Positions 1-6,607 of a stretch of 14,288 nucleotides of DNA are shown here, piece by piece. The notes under the pieces were generated by a model. It worked only from the letters and a program-made list of their open reading frames with translations. It ran no database searches and was not told where the DNA came from. Both the position numbers and the translations under genes were made by a program. The stretch is from Gemmatimonadota bacterium. Lineage in GTDB: Bacteria > GCA-2686955. The DNA lies in NCBI GenBank assembly GCA_026991065.1, contig JALXCG010000629.1, positions 1 through 14,288 of the forward strand. The letters run 5' to 3'. Position 1 is the first letter of the stretch. The number at the start of each line of letters is the position of its first letter.

Positions 1-98
1 GCGTCACGGCAAGCACCGAGGCCCGTGGTGAGGGCCAGGAGCAGAGAGAGAATGGCGTGCCGGAGGCGGCGTGACGCACGGCGAACGGGGAGGATCAT
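1..98 (-). CDS. N-terminus of a probable lipoprotein, truncated by the window edge
   Basis: Reading the minus strand from an ATG at 98-96 gives an open frame of 32 codons that runs off the window. It starts MILPVRRASRRLRHAIL, continues with a hydrophobic stretch (SLLLALTTG) and ends in LGAC followed by RDA. This is the layout of a type II signal peptide: a basic N-region with about six arginines, a short hydrophobic core, and a lipobox with Cys at about residue 30. The mature protein would be lipid-anchored on the outer face of a membrane. No clear Shine-Dalgarno sequence precedes the ATG, so the start is uncertain. The gene is divergent from the M3 peptidase with about 140 bp between starts. 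Function cannot be read from this fragment. Confidence 0.5.
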   Translation of the reverse strand, partial: MILPVRRASRRLRHAILSLLLALTTGLGACRD

Positions 99-237
99 GG
101 CAAGTCGGGGAAAAGTGTGAGATTATGCAGGATCGAAAGGACTCCAGCCGGGACCCGGATATTCTACCTGTTTGCGGTGACGATTGCGCCGGCCGAGCCC
201 TTGGACTGTTCTGTTCACCATCTTCTTCGGATCATCG
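99..237. other. Divergent intergenic region, no confident promoter
   Basis: This spacer separates the left-edge lipoprotein start (-) from the M3 peptidase start (+) and should hold both promoters. A TATTCT hexamer at 160-165 is the best -10 candidate for the plus strand, but no matching -35 lies at a normal distance. No strong inverted repeat was seen. Confidence 0.3.
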
Positions 238-2274
238 ATGGACTCGCACGATCTCAATCCGCTTCTGACTGAATCCACACTGCCTTTTGGCGCCTTGCGC
301 TTCGATCTGTTTCGCACCGAGCATTTTCAGCCGGCGCTGGAAGAGGCGATCGCCAACGCAGAGAAGTTGCTGGATGCCGTAGCGGCTGAAACAGCCGCAC
401 CCAGCTTCGAGAATTGCATTCTGGCGATCGAGGAAGCGACTGCCGGCGTCGGCGAGGTTCTCAGCATCTACCATGGACTGAGCGCCATTCACGCGGATGA
501 GGAGTTCCGGGCCCTGGCCCAGGAGATCGGTCCCAAGGCGTCGGCCTTCTTTGATCGCCTGGCCCACGATCCGGTGGTTTTCGAGCGTGTGCGCCAAGTG
601 TATGCACAGAAAGAGCAACTGGGGCCGCAGGAGCGCCGCGTCACGGAACTTGCATACCGCAGTTTTGTCCGCAATGGAGCGTTGCTGGACGCTGCCGGGA
701 AGAAGCGCTTCAGCGAACTCAGCGCCAAGCTCTCGCAGCTTTCGCCGAGTTTTTCCGACAATGTGCTGAAGTCGAAAAACAGCTTTTTCTACCACACGGC
801 CGATCCGGCCGAGGTCGCCGGGCTGCCGGAAACCGCGCTCAAGGCGGCGCGTCACGCGGCGAAGGAGCATGGCTTCGAAGATGGCTGGGGCTTCACCTTG
901 CAGGAGCCGAGTTTCGGTCCGGTCATGGAATATGCAGACCATCGGCCACTGCGAGAGAAGCTTTTTCGGGCCCGGGGCGCGGTGGCTTTTGGCGATGAGT
1001 TTGACAATTGTGAGAATGTGCGCCAGATCGCCGCGCTCACCTTTGAGATGGTGCAGCTTCTTGGCTACAAGAGCTACGCGGCTTTCGCGCTGGAGGAGCG
1101 CATGGCAGCCACGCCCGAGCGAGTCGAGGCCTTCATGGAGCGCATGCGGAGCGCTGCCTCACGGGTGGTGGACAAAGAGTTACAGGCGGAGAAGGAGTTC
1201 GCGCAGCGGGTCGATGGCGTGACCGATTTGCAGCGCTGGGACTCGACCTACTATGGGCGCCGGCTGAAAGAGGAGACTTTGGCCCTTGATGAAGAGCAGT
1301 TGCGCCCCTATTTCCGTGTGGAGAATGTGGTTGAAGGTGTTTTCGAAGTTGCCAGGCGATTGTATGGATTGAAGTTCGAGCGTCAGGATTCGCTCCCGCT
1401 CTACCACTCGGATGTATCGGTTTACCGCGTCGACGACGAGGATGGAAGCTATCTGGGATTGCTCTATCTCGATCTGCATCCGCGCAAGACCAAGAGCGGT
1501 GGTGCCTTTACCGGGCGTTGGCGCGATCAGGGCTTGCGCAAGGGCCGCATGCAGCGGCCACATGTCTACATTGTCGCCAATTTTACCCCCTCCACGCCGG
1601 ATCACCCCTCGCTGCTCTCGTTGGAGGAGGTGCGCACGCTTTTTCATGAGTTTGGTCATGCCCTGCATGCTCTCCTCTCTCAGTCCAAGTACGCGGCGCT
1701 GGCGGGGCCGGATGTCTACTGGGACTTTGTCGAATTGCCGTCGCAGATCATGGAGAATTGGGTGGTCGAGAAGGAGGCATTGGAGCTTTTTGCTTACCAC
1801 CATGAAAGCGGAGCACCCGTGCCGCTCGAACTGATCGACAAAGTGAAAGCGGCGCGCAAGTTTGAAGCGGGGATGGATTGCATGAACCGGCTGCAGTTTG
1901 AATACCTGGACTGGGCCTGGTTTGGCGGAGATCCGCGCGGCGTGACCGATGTGGCCGAGTATGAACGGCGCGCGGTGGAAAAAGTGGCGCTTTTCCCGGC
2001 GGTGGAGGGACGCTGCCTCTCGACCTCTTTTGACCACATCTTTGGTGGGGGCTATGCCGCCGGCTATTACTCCTATCGCTGGGCGGAGGTGCTGGATGCC
2101 GACGCCTTCGAACTGTTCAAGGAGCGCGGCATTTTCAACCGCGAAGTGGCGACGGCGTTCCGGCGGGAGGTCCTGGAGCGGGGCAACCAGGCCGAGCCGA
2201 TGGAACTCTTCAAGCGTTTCCGGGGTCGTGAACCGGATCCCGACGCGCTGCTGCGCCGCATGGGGTTGGCGTGA
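238..2274 (+). CDS. M3 family zinc oligopeptidase (oligopeptidase A / dipeptidyl carboxypeptidase type)
   Basis: A 678-residue protein, the usual size of M3A peptidases (E. coli OpdA and Dcp are about 680). These cytoplasmic enzymes degrade short peptides, including cleaved signal peptides. The start NPLLTESTLPFG-x-x-RFDL and the whole-length match fit this family. The active site is HEFGH at residues 470-474, with two zinc-binding His and the catalytic Glu. Glu499 in DFVELPSQ lies 29 residues after the first His, the same spacing as the third zinc ligand in thimet oligopeptidase. The family motif HIFGGGYAAGYYSYRW follows near the C-terminus and contributes the substrate-binding loop. No signal peptide is visible. 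The ATG at 238 was chosen because homology starts there; the frame also extends up to a TTG at 184. No strong ribosome binding site is seen. OpdA and Dcp subtypes cannot be separated from sequence reading alone. The stop lies one base from the stop of the convergent response regulator gene. Confidence 0.93.
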   Translation: MDSHDLNPLLTESTLPFGALRFDLFRTEHFQPALEEAIANAEKLLDAVAAETAAPSFENCILAIEEATAGVGEVLSIYHGLSAIHADEEFRALAQEIGPKASAFFDRLAHDPVVFERVRQVYAQKEQLGPQERRVTELAYRSFVRNGALLDAAGKKRFSELSAKLSQLSPSFSDNVLKSKNSFFYHTADPAEVAGLPETALKAARHAAKEHGFEDGWGFTLQEPSFGPVMEYADHRPLREKLFRARGAVAFGDEFDNCENVRQIAALTFEMVQLLGYKSYAAFALEERMAATPERVEAFMERMRSAASRVVDKELQAEKEFAQRVDGVTDLQRWDSTYYGRRLKEETLALDEEQLRPYFRVENVVEGVFEVARRLYGLKFERQDSLPLYHSDVSVYRVDDEDGSYLGLLYLDLHPRKTKSGGAFTGRWRDQGLRKGRMQRPHVYIVANFTPSTPDHPSLLSLEEVRTLFHEFGHALHALLSQSKYAALAGPDVYWDFVELPSQIMENWVVEKEALELFAYHHESGAPVPLELIDKVKAARKFEAGMDCMNRLQFEYLDWAWFGGDPRGVTDVAEYERRAVEKVALFPAVEGRCLSTSFDHIFGGGYAAGYYSYRWAEVLDADAFELFKERGIFNREVATAFRREVLERGNQAEPMELFKRFRGREPDPDALLRRMGLA

Positions 2275-2275
2275 G

Positions 2276-2644
2276 TCAGCTTTTCAGCGCTTGCTGAACA
2301 GCGCCGGAGAGTTCCGCTGCGCGTACCGGTTTTTGCAAGGCATCAAGCGCACCGAAAGCACGTGCCATGCGCAGATACTCGAAGCCGAGGTCCTGGCCGC
2401 CGCCGGAGATCGCAATGATGCGAGCGTGCGGATCGGCGGCGCGGATCTTCTGGATCGATTCCAGCCCCTCCTGCTCCGGCATGACCAGGTCCATGAGCAC
2501 CAGGTCGAAATCGCCCGCTTGGTAGAGTTCCGAGCCACGTTTGCCGTTTTCCGCTTCAGTGATGCTGTGGCCGTCACGCTCGAGAATCCTACGAAAGACA
2601 GAACGAACTTCGGGATCATCATCCACAATCAAAATTCTAGGCAC
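2276..2644 (-). CDS. Single-domain response regulator (CheY-like receiver)
   Basis: A 122-residue protein that is essentially one receiver domain, starting VPRILIVDDD. The acidic pocket is Asp8-Asp10, the phosphoacceptor is Asp52 in LVLMDLVMP, the switch residue is Ser80 in IIAISGGG, and the conserved Lys105 sits in LQKPV. All key residues are present, so it should accept phosphate from a histidine kinase. It has no DNA-binding or enzymatic output domain, so it must act through protein contact or as a phosphorelay intermediate. No kinase is encoded in the window. The start is placed at GTG 2644, which gives the canonical N-terminus. The open frame continues upstream without family resemblance. 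An AGG three bases before the GTG is a weak, tight Shine-Dalgarno match. It follows cca on the same strand after 129 bp. Confidence 0.9.
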   Translation of the reverse strand: MPRILIVDDDPEVRSVFRRILERDGHSITEAENGKRGSELYQAGDFDLVLMDLVMPEQEGLESIQKIRAADPHARIIAISGGGQDLGFEYLRMARAFGALDALQKPVRAAELSGAVQQALKS

Positions 2645-2678
2645 GCACCTTACCCCGCGAATCGATATCCACGAACAA

Positions 2679-2698
2679 GTTCCTGCCACCGCAAGAAC
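2679..2698 (-). terminator. Hairpin between cca and the response regulator, possible weak terminator
   Basis: On the minus strand GTTCTTGC, loop GGTG, then GCAGGAAC form an eight-pair stem with one G-U pair, followed by TTGTTCG. The T-tract is poor and the site is about 75 nt past the cca stop. It could be a weak terminator, an RNA processing or stability element, or part of the response regulator leader. Confidence 0.3.
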
Positions 2699-2773
2699 CC
2701 CACAAGAGAAAACTAGGCAATCGGTGAGCGGGTTTCCAGCAAGAAACATCGCTCCGGCCGGATTCAGGGAGAT

Positions 2774-4270
2774 TTACCCTGGGGTGGCAGGCCGCCCCTT
2801 GAGGTACGCATCGGCCGCGGCTGCCAGGCCTGGCCGGCTATTGGTGACGCTACCCTCCACCACCTGTTCCAGAAGGTGGGCCTGGAGGCGCCCGATCTCG
2901 CGGCCGCGCAGGCCGTAGCGTTGCATGAGTTCGCCGCCGGAAAGCGCCAGATCATGGGGCGTGGCCGGAAGGTCGGCGCGAATCTCCAGGAGCTTGGCGG
3001 CGAGGGCGTCGATCTCTTCGTCTTCGGAGCCGGCGGCGTGGGCCGCGCGGTCGGCGCGGTGGAGAAGAAGCAACCGCTCCAGGCGTTCGCGCCCATCTCC
3101 CAAGCGCGCCAGCAGTCGCCGCAGAGCCCGCGGCGATGAATCCGCGCGCAGGTAGACCAGGTGGTTATGAATCAGCGCGCGGACCTCGGTCTCGCCGTTG
3201 TGAGGGAAGGAGGGAGCGGCGGTGATCCGCAGGCGCTGCATGAGCGTGGCCGCCATCCTGGCGCCGACTTCGGCGTGCCCATAGAAATGACCGTGAATCT
3301 TCCCGTCCGCCCCCATCGACTCGCTGTAGCAGTAGGGCTTGGCGATGTCGTGGAGGAGCGCGGCGAGCCGCACGATCACATCGTCGGTGCGCCGGGCGGC
3401 TTCATCGACTGTGAGCAGCACATGCTCATCCACCGGCAGGTGGTGGTGGCGACTGCGCTGGTCGAAGCCGATCGAGGGGAGAAACTCCGGTAGGATCCGG
3501 CCCATGGCGCCGGTGGCGATGAGCAGGCGCAGGCCGATCGAAGGGGTTTCGGCGCGGGCCAGGAGCTTGACCAGTTCCTCGGCCACGCGCTCGCGGCTCA
3601 CGTTTTCCAGAAGATCGACGCAGGCGGCCATGCCGCGCTCGGTGGCGGCGTCGACCGTCAACTGAAAACGGGCGGCCGCGCCGGCGCCGCGGAGAATGCG
3701 CAGTGGATCTTCGCGGAAGCGCGTCGCGGGGTCGCCGACCGCGCGCAGGAGGCGGGCGTTCAGGTCCGCGCGGCCCCCATGGGGGTCGATCCAGCGGCCG
3801 CCGGGGAGTTCCACCGCCATGGCATTGATCGTGAAGTCTCGGCGGCGCAGGTCATCTTCGATGGTGAGAGCGGGGTTGGTATGAATGCGAAAGTCACGGT
3901 GGCCGGGACCGGTGGAGTGCTCCGAACGCGGCAGGGCGACATCGATTGCAGTGGCGGCGCGCGGCGGCGGCGAGCCCGGGGCGGCGGCGGAGGTTGTCGG
4001 CCGCTTCCCGCGGCGCGGGTGCGGGCACCATTTGAAGACCGCGAATGTCGCGCCTACGCGATTCACCTTTCCATGCGCCGCCAGCACCTCGTGCAGTTGC
4101 TCCTCCGCGACTCCGGCGACCACATAGTCCAAGTCGGCCGTTGCGGTGTCGCGACCGCGGAGCAGATCGCGCACCGCTCCACCGACGACATAGATCCTGG
4201 CACCCTGGGCGCGGAGCGGCGCGATCCACGAAGGCGCGAGCCACGCCGCCGGAAGTGGGAACTCACTCAT
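2774..4270 (-). CDS. cca: CCA tRNA nucleotidyltransferase / poly(A) polymerase family with HD domain
   Basis: A 498-residue protein combining a class II nucleotidyltransferase with an HD phosphohydrolase domain. The family adds or repairs the 3' CCA of tRNA in the cytoplasm. The palm has VVGGAVRDLL (residues 28-37), the catalytic DLD at 46-48, and the third Asp at 110 in AIDVALPR. Then come RRRDFTINAMAVE (142-154) and the FREDPLRILR motif of the neck region. The HD part has EHVLLTVDEA followed by LLHDIAKP with His307-Asp308. This bacterial long form, with HD fused to the transferase, is well known. Residues 82-107 form a Pro/Arg/Ala-rich insert between FAVFKW and AIDVALPR, where relatives have a short turn. 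The ATG overlaps the upstream HD gene's stop (ATGA), so the two are probably translationally coupled. CCA-adding, A-adding and poly(A) activity cannot be distinguished here. Confidence 0.9.
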   Translation of the reverse strand: MSEFPLPAAWLAPSWIAPLRAQGARIYVVGGAVRDLLRGRDTATADLDYVVAGVAEEQLHEVLAAHGKVNRVGATFAVFKWCPHPRRGKRPTTSAAAPGSPPPRAATAIDVALPRSEHSTGPGHRDFRIHTNPALTIEDDLRRRDFTINAMAVELPGGRWIDPHGGRADLNARLLRAVGDPATRFREDPLRILRGAGAAARFQLTVDAATERGMAACVDLLENVSRERVAEELVKLLARAETPSIGLRLLIATGAMGRILPEFLPSIGFDQRSRHHHLPVDEHVLLTVDEAARRTDDVIVRLAALLHDIAKPYCYSESMGADGKIHGHFYGHAEVGARMAATLMQRLRITAAPSFPHNGETEVRALIHNHLVYLRADSSPRALRRLLARLGDGRERLERLLLLHRADRAAHAAGSEDEEIDALAAKLLEIRADLPATPHDLALSGGELMQRYGLRGREIGRLQAHLLEQVVEGSVTNSRPGLAAAADAYLKGRPATPG

Positions 4271-4824
4271 GCAGAGGGTACGAGCCCCTTGACCAGCGGC
4301 TCGTAGGTCATGAAGTCAGCGTGGTGTACGACATAGGCTTCGGGCGTGCGCTTGACCAGATTGCCTTCGCCGGCATGGGTGGCGATGATGTGGCAGACCG
4401 CATCCGGGACACCACACTCCTGTGCCAGCCCGACCCCGGTGAAGGGGTGACGCAGGTACTGGCCGCGTAGCGATTGGCGCAACTCACCATCGACCCGCTC
4501 ATATTCCAGGAGCTTGCCGACATCCGCCAGAATGGCGCCGGCAATGAGCGTATCGCGATCCAGTGGCATGGCGGTGCCCATGAAGGCCTCAATCTTTTTC
4601 GCCGACTCCATGGCCAAATGAACCACCAGGCGCTTGTGCGCCAGGAACGAGACCGAGCAATTCGGTACATGCAGAGTGAAAGGCATCTGATTCAGATCAC
4701 TCGGCGTCAGCGGGCTGCGGGCGAATGCCAGGCGCCAGGTGGCCAGGGTTTGGGCGCGCAGATCCTCATTGTCGATCCACTCGATTTCCGGCCAGATCTC
4801 AAGGATTTCAGCGTCGGTCACCAT
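4267..4824 (-). CDS. HD-domain phosphohydrolase-like protein with the central HD His replaced by Ala
   Basis: A 185-residue protein. Residues 60-109 resemble the start of an HD domain: FLAHKRLVVHLAMESAKKI supplies the first His (His69), then GAILADVGKLLEYE. In active HD hydrolases the second segment reads LLHDxGK, but here the His is Ala100 while Asp101 is kept. Later family positions look intact: His126 (LRHPFTG), His150 (ATHAGEG) and the HHAD at 167-170. The GCG codon at this site is unambiguous in the sequence as given. Loss of one metal ligand suggests a binding or regulatory role, or altered metal use, rather than ordinary hydrolysis. The start ATG 4824 has GGAG about nine bases upstream. 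The longer open frame upstream runs antisense to the SatD gene and is not credible. The gene overlaps cca by four bases, so a role linked to RNA or nucleotide metabolism is plausible but unproven. Confidence 0.8.
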   Translation of the reverse strand: MVTDAEILEIWPEIEWIDNEDLRAQTLATWRLAFARSPLTPSDLNQMPFTLHVPNCSVSFLAHKRLVVHLAMESAKKIEAFMGTAMPLDRDTLIAGAILADVGKLLEYERVDGELRQSLRGQYLRHPFTGVGLAQECGVPDAVCHIIATHAGEGNLVKRTPEAYVVHHADFMTYEPLVKGLVPSA

Positions 4825-4935
4825 GGCTCTACTCCATCGATTGGCAAGATCTGTGAAGAGTGAAAAACAAAAATAATAGCGTAGCTTGGCGGCAGAATAG
4901 CGATCTTCTTTTGTGGTTTCGACCCTGACCTTCGG

Positions 4936-4957
4936 GGTTCGGTTATTTTGCCGAACC
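4936..4957. promoter_or_regulatory. Operator-like palindrome 1 of 4
   Basis: GGTTCGG (4936-4942), eight bases, then CCGAACC (4951-4957): a perfect inverted repeat with 7-bp arms. It shares the core TTCGG-N8-CCGAA with three other sites. Its centre is 29 bp from that of site 2. It lies toward the HD gene side of the spacer. Confidence 0.65.
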
Positions 4958-4966
4958 ATCTCTCGA

Positions 4967-4984
4967 TTCGGTATTTTTGCCGAA
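4967..4984. promoter_or_regulatory. Operator-like palindrome 2 of 4
   Basis: TTCGG (4967-4971), eight bases, then CCGAA (4980-4984). The spacer is T-rich like that of site 1. It overlaps the proposed minus-strand -10 by one base, so a bound protein there could block transcription of HD-cca. Confidence 0.6.
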
Positions 4985-5018
4985 ATATACAGGTCCCGAA
5001 AAGAGTTCTTGCAACCGG

Positions 5019-5046
5019 TTGACGGCTGCTCTGCATTCGGTAACAT
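5019..5046 (+). promoter_or_regulatory. Probable promoter of the SatD-DUF3307 operon, near-leaderless
   Basis: TTGACG (5019-5024) and TAACAT (5041-5046), separated by 16 bp, match the sigma-70 consensus at five and four of six positions. Transcription would start near 5053, only a few bases before the ATG at 5056. No Shine-Dalgarno sequence precedes that ATG, which fits a leaderless or nearly leaderless message. Palindrome 3 covers the -10. Confidence 0.5.
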
Positions 5047-5054
5047 TACCGAAT
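5035..5054. promoter_or_regulatory. Operator-like palindrome 3 of 4, overlapping the -10
   Basis: ATTCGGTAA (5035-5043), CA, TTACCGAAT (5046-5054): a perfect 20-bp inverted repeat with 9-bp arms, the best of the four sites. It covers the proposed -10 and ends one base before the SatD start codon. That is the classic position for a repressor operator, and the SatD protein has a helix-turn-helix that could bind it. Confidence 0.75.
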
Positions 5055-5055
5055 C

Positions 5056-5727
5056 ATGAGCGAATTCGGCAATTTTACCGATCATCACTATTTGGCCCTG
5101 ATTGGTGATCTCCGGGGCTCGCGGGACCTGCCGCGCCGCGCCGCGGTGCAGGAGCAACTGGAGGCGGCCATGGAGAGCCTCAACCGCGAACTCCCGGCCG
5201 GGCAACTGGCCGCCGGTTTCGCCATTTCGCTGGGAGATGAGTTTCAGGGGTTGCTCAGTGACCCGGCCGCACTGCCGCTGCTCCTTGCCCGTCTCGATGC
5301 ACTCCTGCCGGGGCTCGCCATTCGCTACGGCGTGGGCTGGGGCACCATCACCACCACCCCGCGGCCCCTTGCGGTGAGCATGGACGGCCCTGCCTTTCAT
5401 CGTGCCCGCAGCGCCATTGAAGCGGGCAAGCGGAGTGGCCGCTGGGTCACGGTGAGTGGCTTTGGGGAGGTCGGCGATGACCTGCTCAACGCCCTCTTTC
5501 GCCTGATGGGGGTGCTGCGCGGCGGCTGGTCGGAGAAACAAGCGGAGACGGTGAGCTTGGTGCGTCGACTCGGCACGCAAAAAGCGGTGGCGGAGGCTCG
5601 CGCGGTGGCGCCGTCGACCGTCAGCGAAGCGCTCGCCGCCGCCTATTTCGAGCCGCTGCAGGAAGCGGAAAACGCCATCGCCGAATTTCTTCGCCACCAT
5701 TTTTCGCGGACACCCGATGTGGATTGA
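5056..5727 (+). CDS. SatD family protein with C-terminal helix-turn-helix
   Basis: A 223-residue cytoplasmic protein matching the SatD family, named after a streptococcal acid-tolerance locus; its biochemical role is not established. The N-terminal domain starts YLALIGDLRGSR (residues 12-23, Asp18) and continues to SLGDEFQGL (58-66, Asp61-Glu62). These paired acidic motifs recall the two metal sites of class III cyclase and GGDEF palms; that resemblance is inference. Residues 174-194 (TQKAVAEARAVAPSTVSEALA) look like a helix-turn-helix of the kind that reads TQ-x-x-VA...S-x-STVS. The start ATG has no ribosome binding site and fits the expected N-terminus. The gene ends 11 bases inside the DUF3307 gene, a pairing seen in many bacteria. 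Palindromes over its promoter suggest it regulates itself. Confidence 0.85.
   Translation: MSEFGNFTDHHYLALIGDLRGSRDLPRRAAVQEQLEAAMESLNRELPAGQLAAGFAISLGDEFQGLLSDPAALPLLLARLDALLPGLAIRYGVGWGTITTTPRPLAVSMDGPAFHRARSAIEAGKRSGRWVTVSGFGEVGDDLLNALFRLMGVLRGGWSEKQAETVSLVRRLGTQKAVAEARAVAPSTVSEALAAAYFEPLQEAENAIAEFLRHHFSRTPDVD
5065..5082. promoter_or_regulatory. Operator-like palindrome 4 of 4, inside the SatD coding start
   Basis: TTCGG (5065-5069), eight bases, then CCGAT (5078-5082), one base off the symmetric core. It encodes residues 4-9 of SatD. Its centre is again 29 bp from the neighbouring site, the same spacing as between sites 1 and 2. This argues that it is a real second half of a pair. Confidence 0.55.
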
Positions 5728-6607
5728 TACCCCCGCCGCTCAGCTTCTCGCCCTGCTCATCGTCGGACACCTGCTGGGCGACTTTCTTCTGCAGGGCGCC
5801 GCTATGGCGCGTCTGAAGGGGCGCCGGGTGCGCGTTCTGGCGGCCCATGGCGGGCGCGTGGCGCTGGCCCAACTGCTGCTGGCCTGGCCCTTTGTGGATC
5901 TTCGGCTGGTGCTGGGCGTGCTGTTGCTGGCGCTGCTCCACTCTCTGGTGGATCGCGGCAGGATAGCGATCCAGCGCCGGGCCCTGCTGACCGCCTACCG
6001 GGCGGCCCGCTCCACCCCGAAGGCCACCCGCCGTCCCGGCGACCGCTGTTCTCACCGCTCCCGCGCGACTGCCGCCTGCGCGCCCGCCCGATTGCGCCTG
6101 TTCTTCGCCGAGCAGGCACTGCATCTGCTGCTGCTCTGCGGCCTCTGGCAGCTTTGGCTGCGCAGCGCCGGTCACCCGCCGGCAGCGGTCTGGCCGGTTG
6201 CCGCCACCACCCTGCGCACCTACACCGCCGCCGCCCTGGTCGTGGGAGGCTACATCGTCAACGGCGCCGCCGCCGTGGTCGTGGTGCGGGGCATTCTGGC
6301 CCGCTTCGCCGACCTCTGGGAGCCCTCGGATGACGCAGCCGGTCGTGCGTCACGGGTTTCCCGCAATGCGATGGGACGCGTCATCGGTGTGCTCGAGCGG
6401 CAGATTGTCTACACCCTGATTCTGCTCGGTCAGTGGGGGGCGCTGGGGCTGGTCCTGGCAGCCAAGTCGGTCGCCCGCTACCCCGAGATGAAGCAGCGCC
6501 ACTTTGCCGACTACTACCTGATCGGTACACTGGCGAGCCTCAGCGTGGCGCTCGCCAGCGGGGTGGTCGTGGCGCTGGCGCTCGGCCGGTTGAAACTCCC
6601 GGGTTAG
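5717..6607 (+). CDS. DUF3307 family multi-pass membrane protein
   Basis: A 296-residue integral membrane protein. The family signature appears as GHLLGDFLLQ (residues 17-26) in the first membrane segment and LLHSLVDRGRI (73-83) in a later one. The second half has GRVIGVLERQ (220-229), LVLAAKSVARYPEMK (245-259) and YYLIGTLAS (266-274), as in other DUF3307 proteins. About six hydrophobic segments are visible, near residues 8-26, 47-77, 129-148, 171-194, 228-250 and 267-290. An arginine-rich hydrophilic loop at about 87-127 separates the second and third. Function is unknown. It is probably made by translational coupling to SatD, whose end it overlaps by 11 bases, so SatD may sense for it or control it. 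Its TAG stop is shared with the left end of a mobile element. Confidence 0.85.
   Translation: MWIDTPAAQLLALLIVGHLLGDFLLQGAAMARLKGRRVRVLAAHGGRVALAQLLLAWPFVDLRLVLGVLLLALLHSLVDRGRIAIQRRALLTAYRAARSTPKATRRPGDRCSHRSRATAACAPARLRLFFAEQALHLLLLCGLWQLWLRSAGHPPAAVWPVAATTLRTYTAAALVVGGYIVNGAAAVVVVRGILARFADLWEPSDDAAGRASRVSRNAMGRVIGVLERQIVYTLILLGQWGALGLVLAAKSVARYPEMKQRHFADYYLIGTLASLSVALASGVVVALALGRLKLPG

Larger units (their letters stand above)
4825..5055. promoter_or_regulatory. Divergent control region between the HD-cca and SatD-DUF3307 operons
   Basis: This 231-bp spacer is visibly richer in A and T than its surroundings. It holds three of the four TTCGG-N8-CCGAA palindromes; the fourth lies just inside the SatD gene. 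A plus-strand promoter is proposed at 5019-5046. On the minus strand TTGCAA (5014-5009) and TATATT (4989-4984) with 19 bp between could be a promoter for the HD gene. Its -10 would touch the second palindrome, but the spacing is long, so this call is weak. Confidence 0.5.

Noticed and set aside
2283-2298. TTCAGC-GCTT-GCTGAA hairpin near the convergent ends of the peptidase and response regulator genes
   Set aside because: The stem is perfect but no T-tract follows on the minus strand, it lies in the response regulator coding sequence, and on the plus strand the T-run comes before the stem.
4825-5700. N-terminal extension of the HD protein to 5700 on the minus strand
   Set aside because: It would run antisense through the SatD gene and the operator region. 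The ATG at 4824 with GGAG upstream is the natural start.
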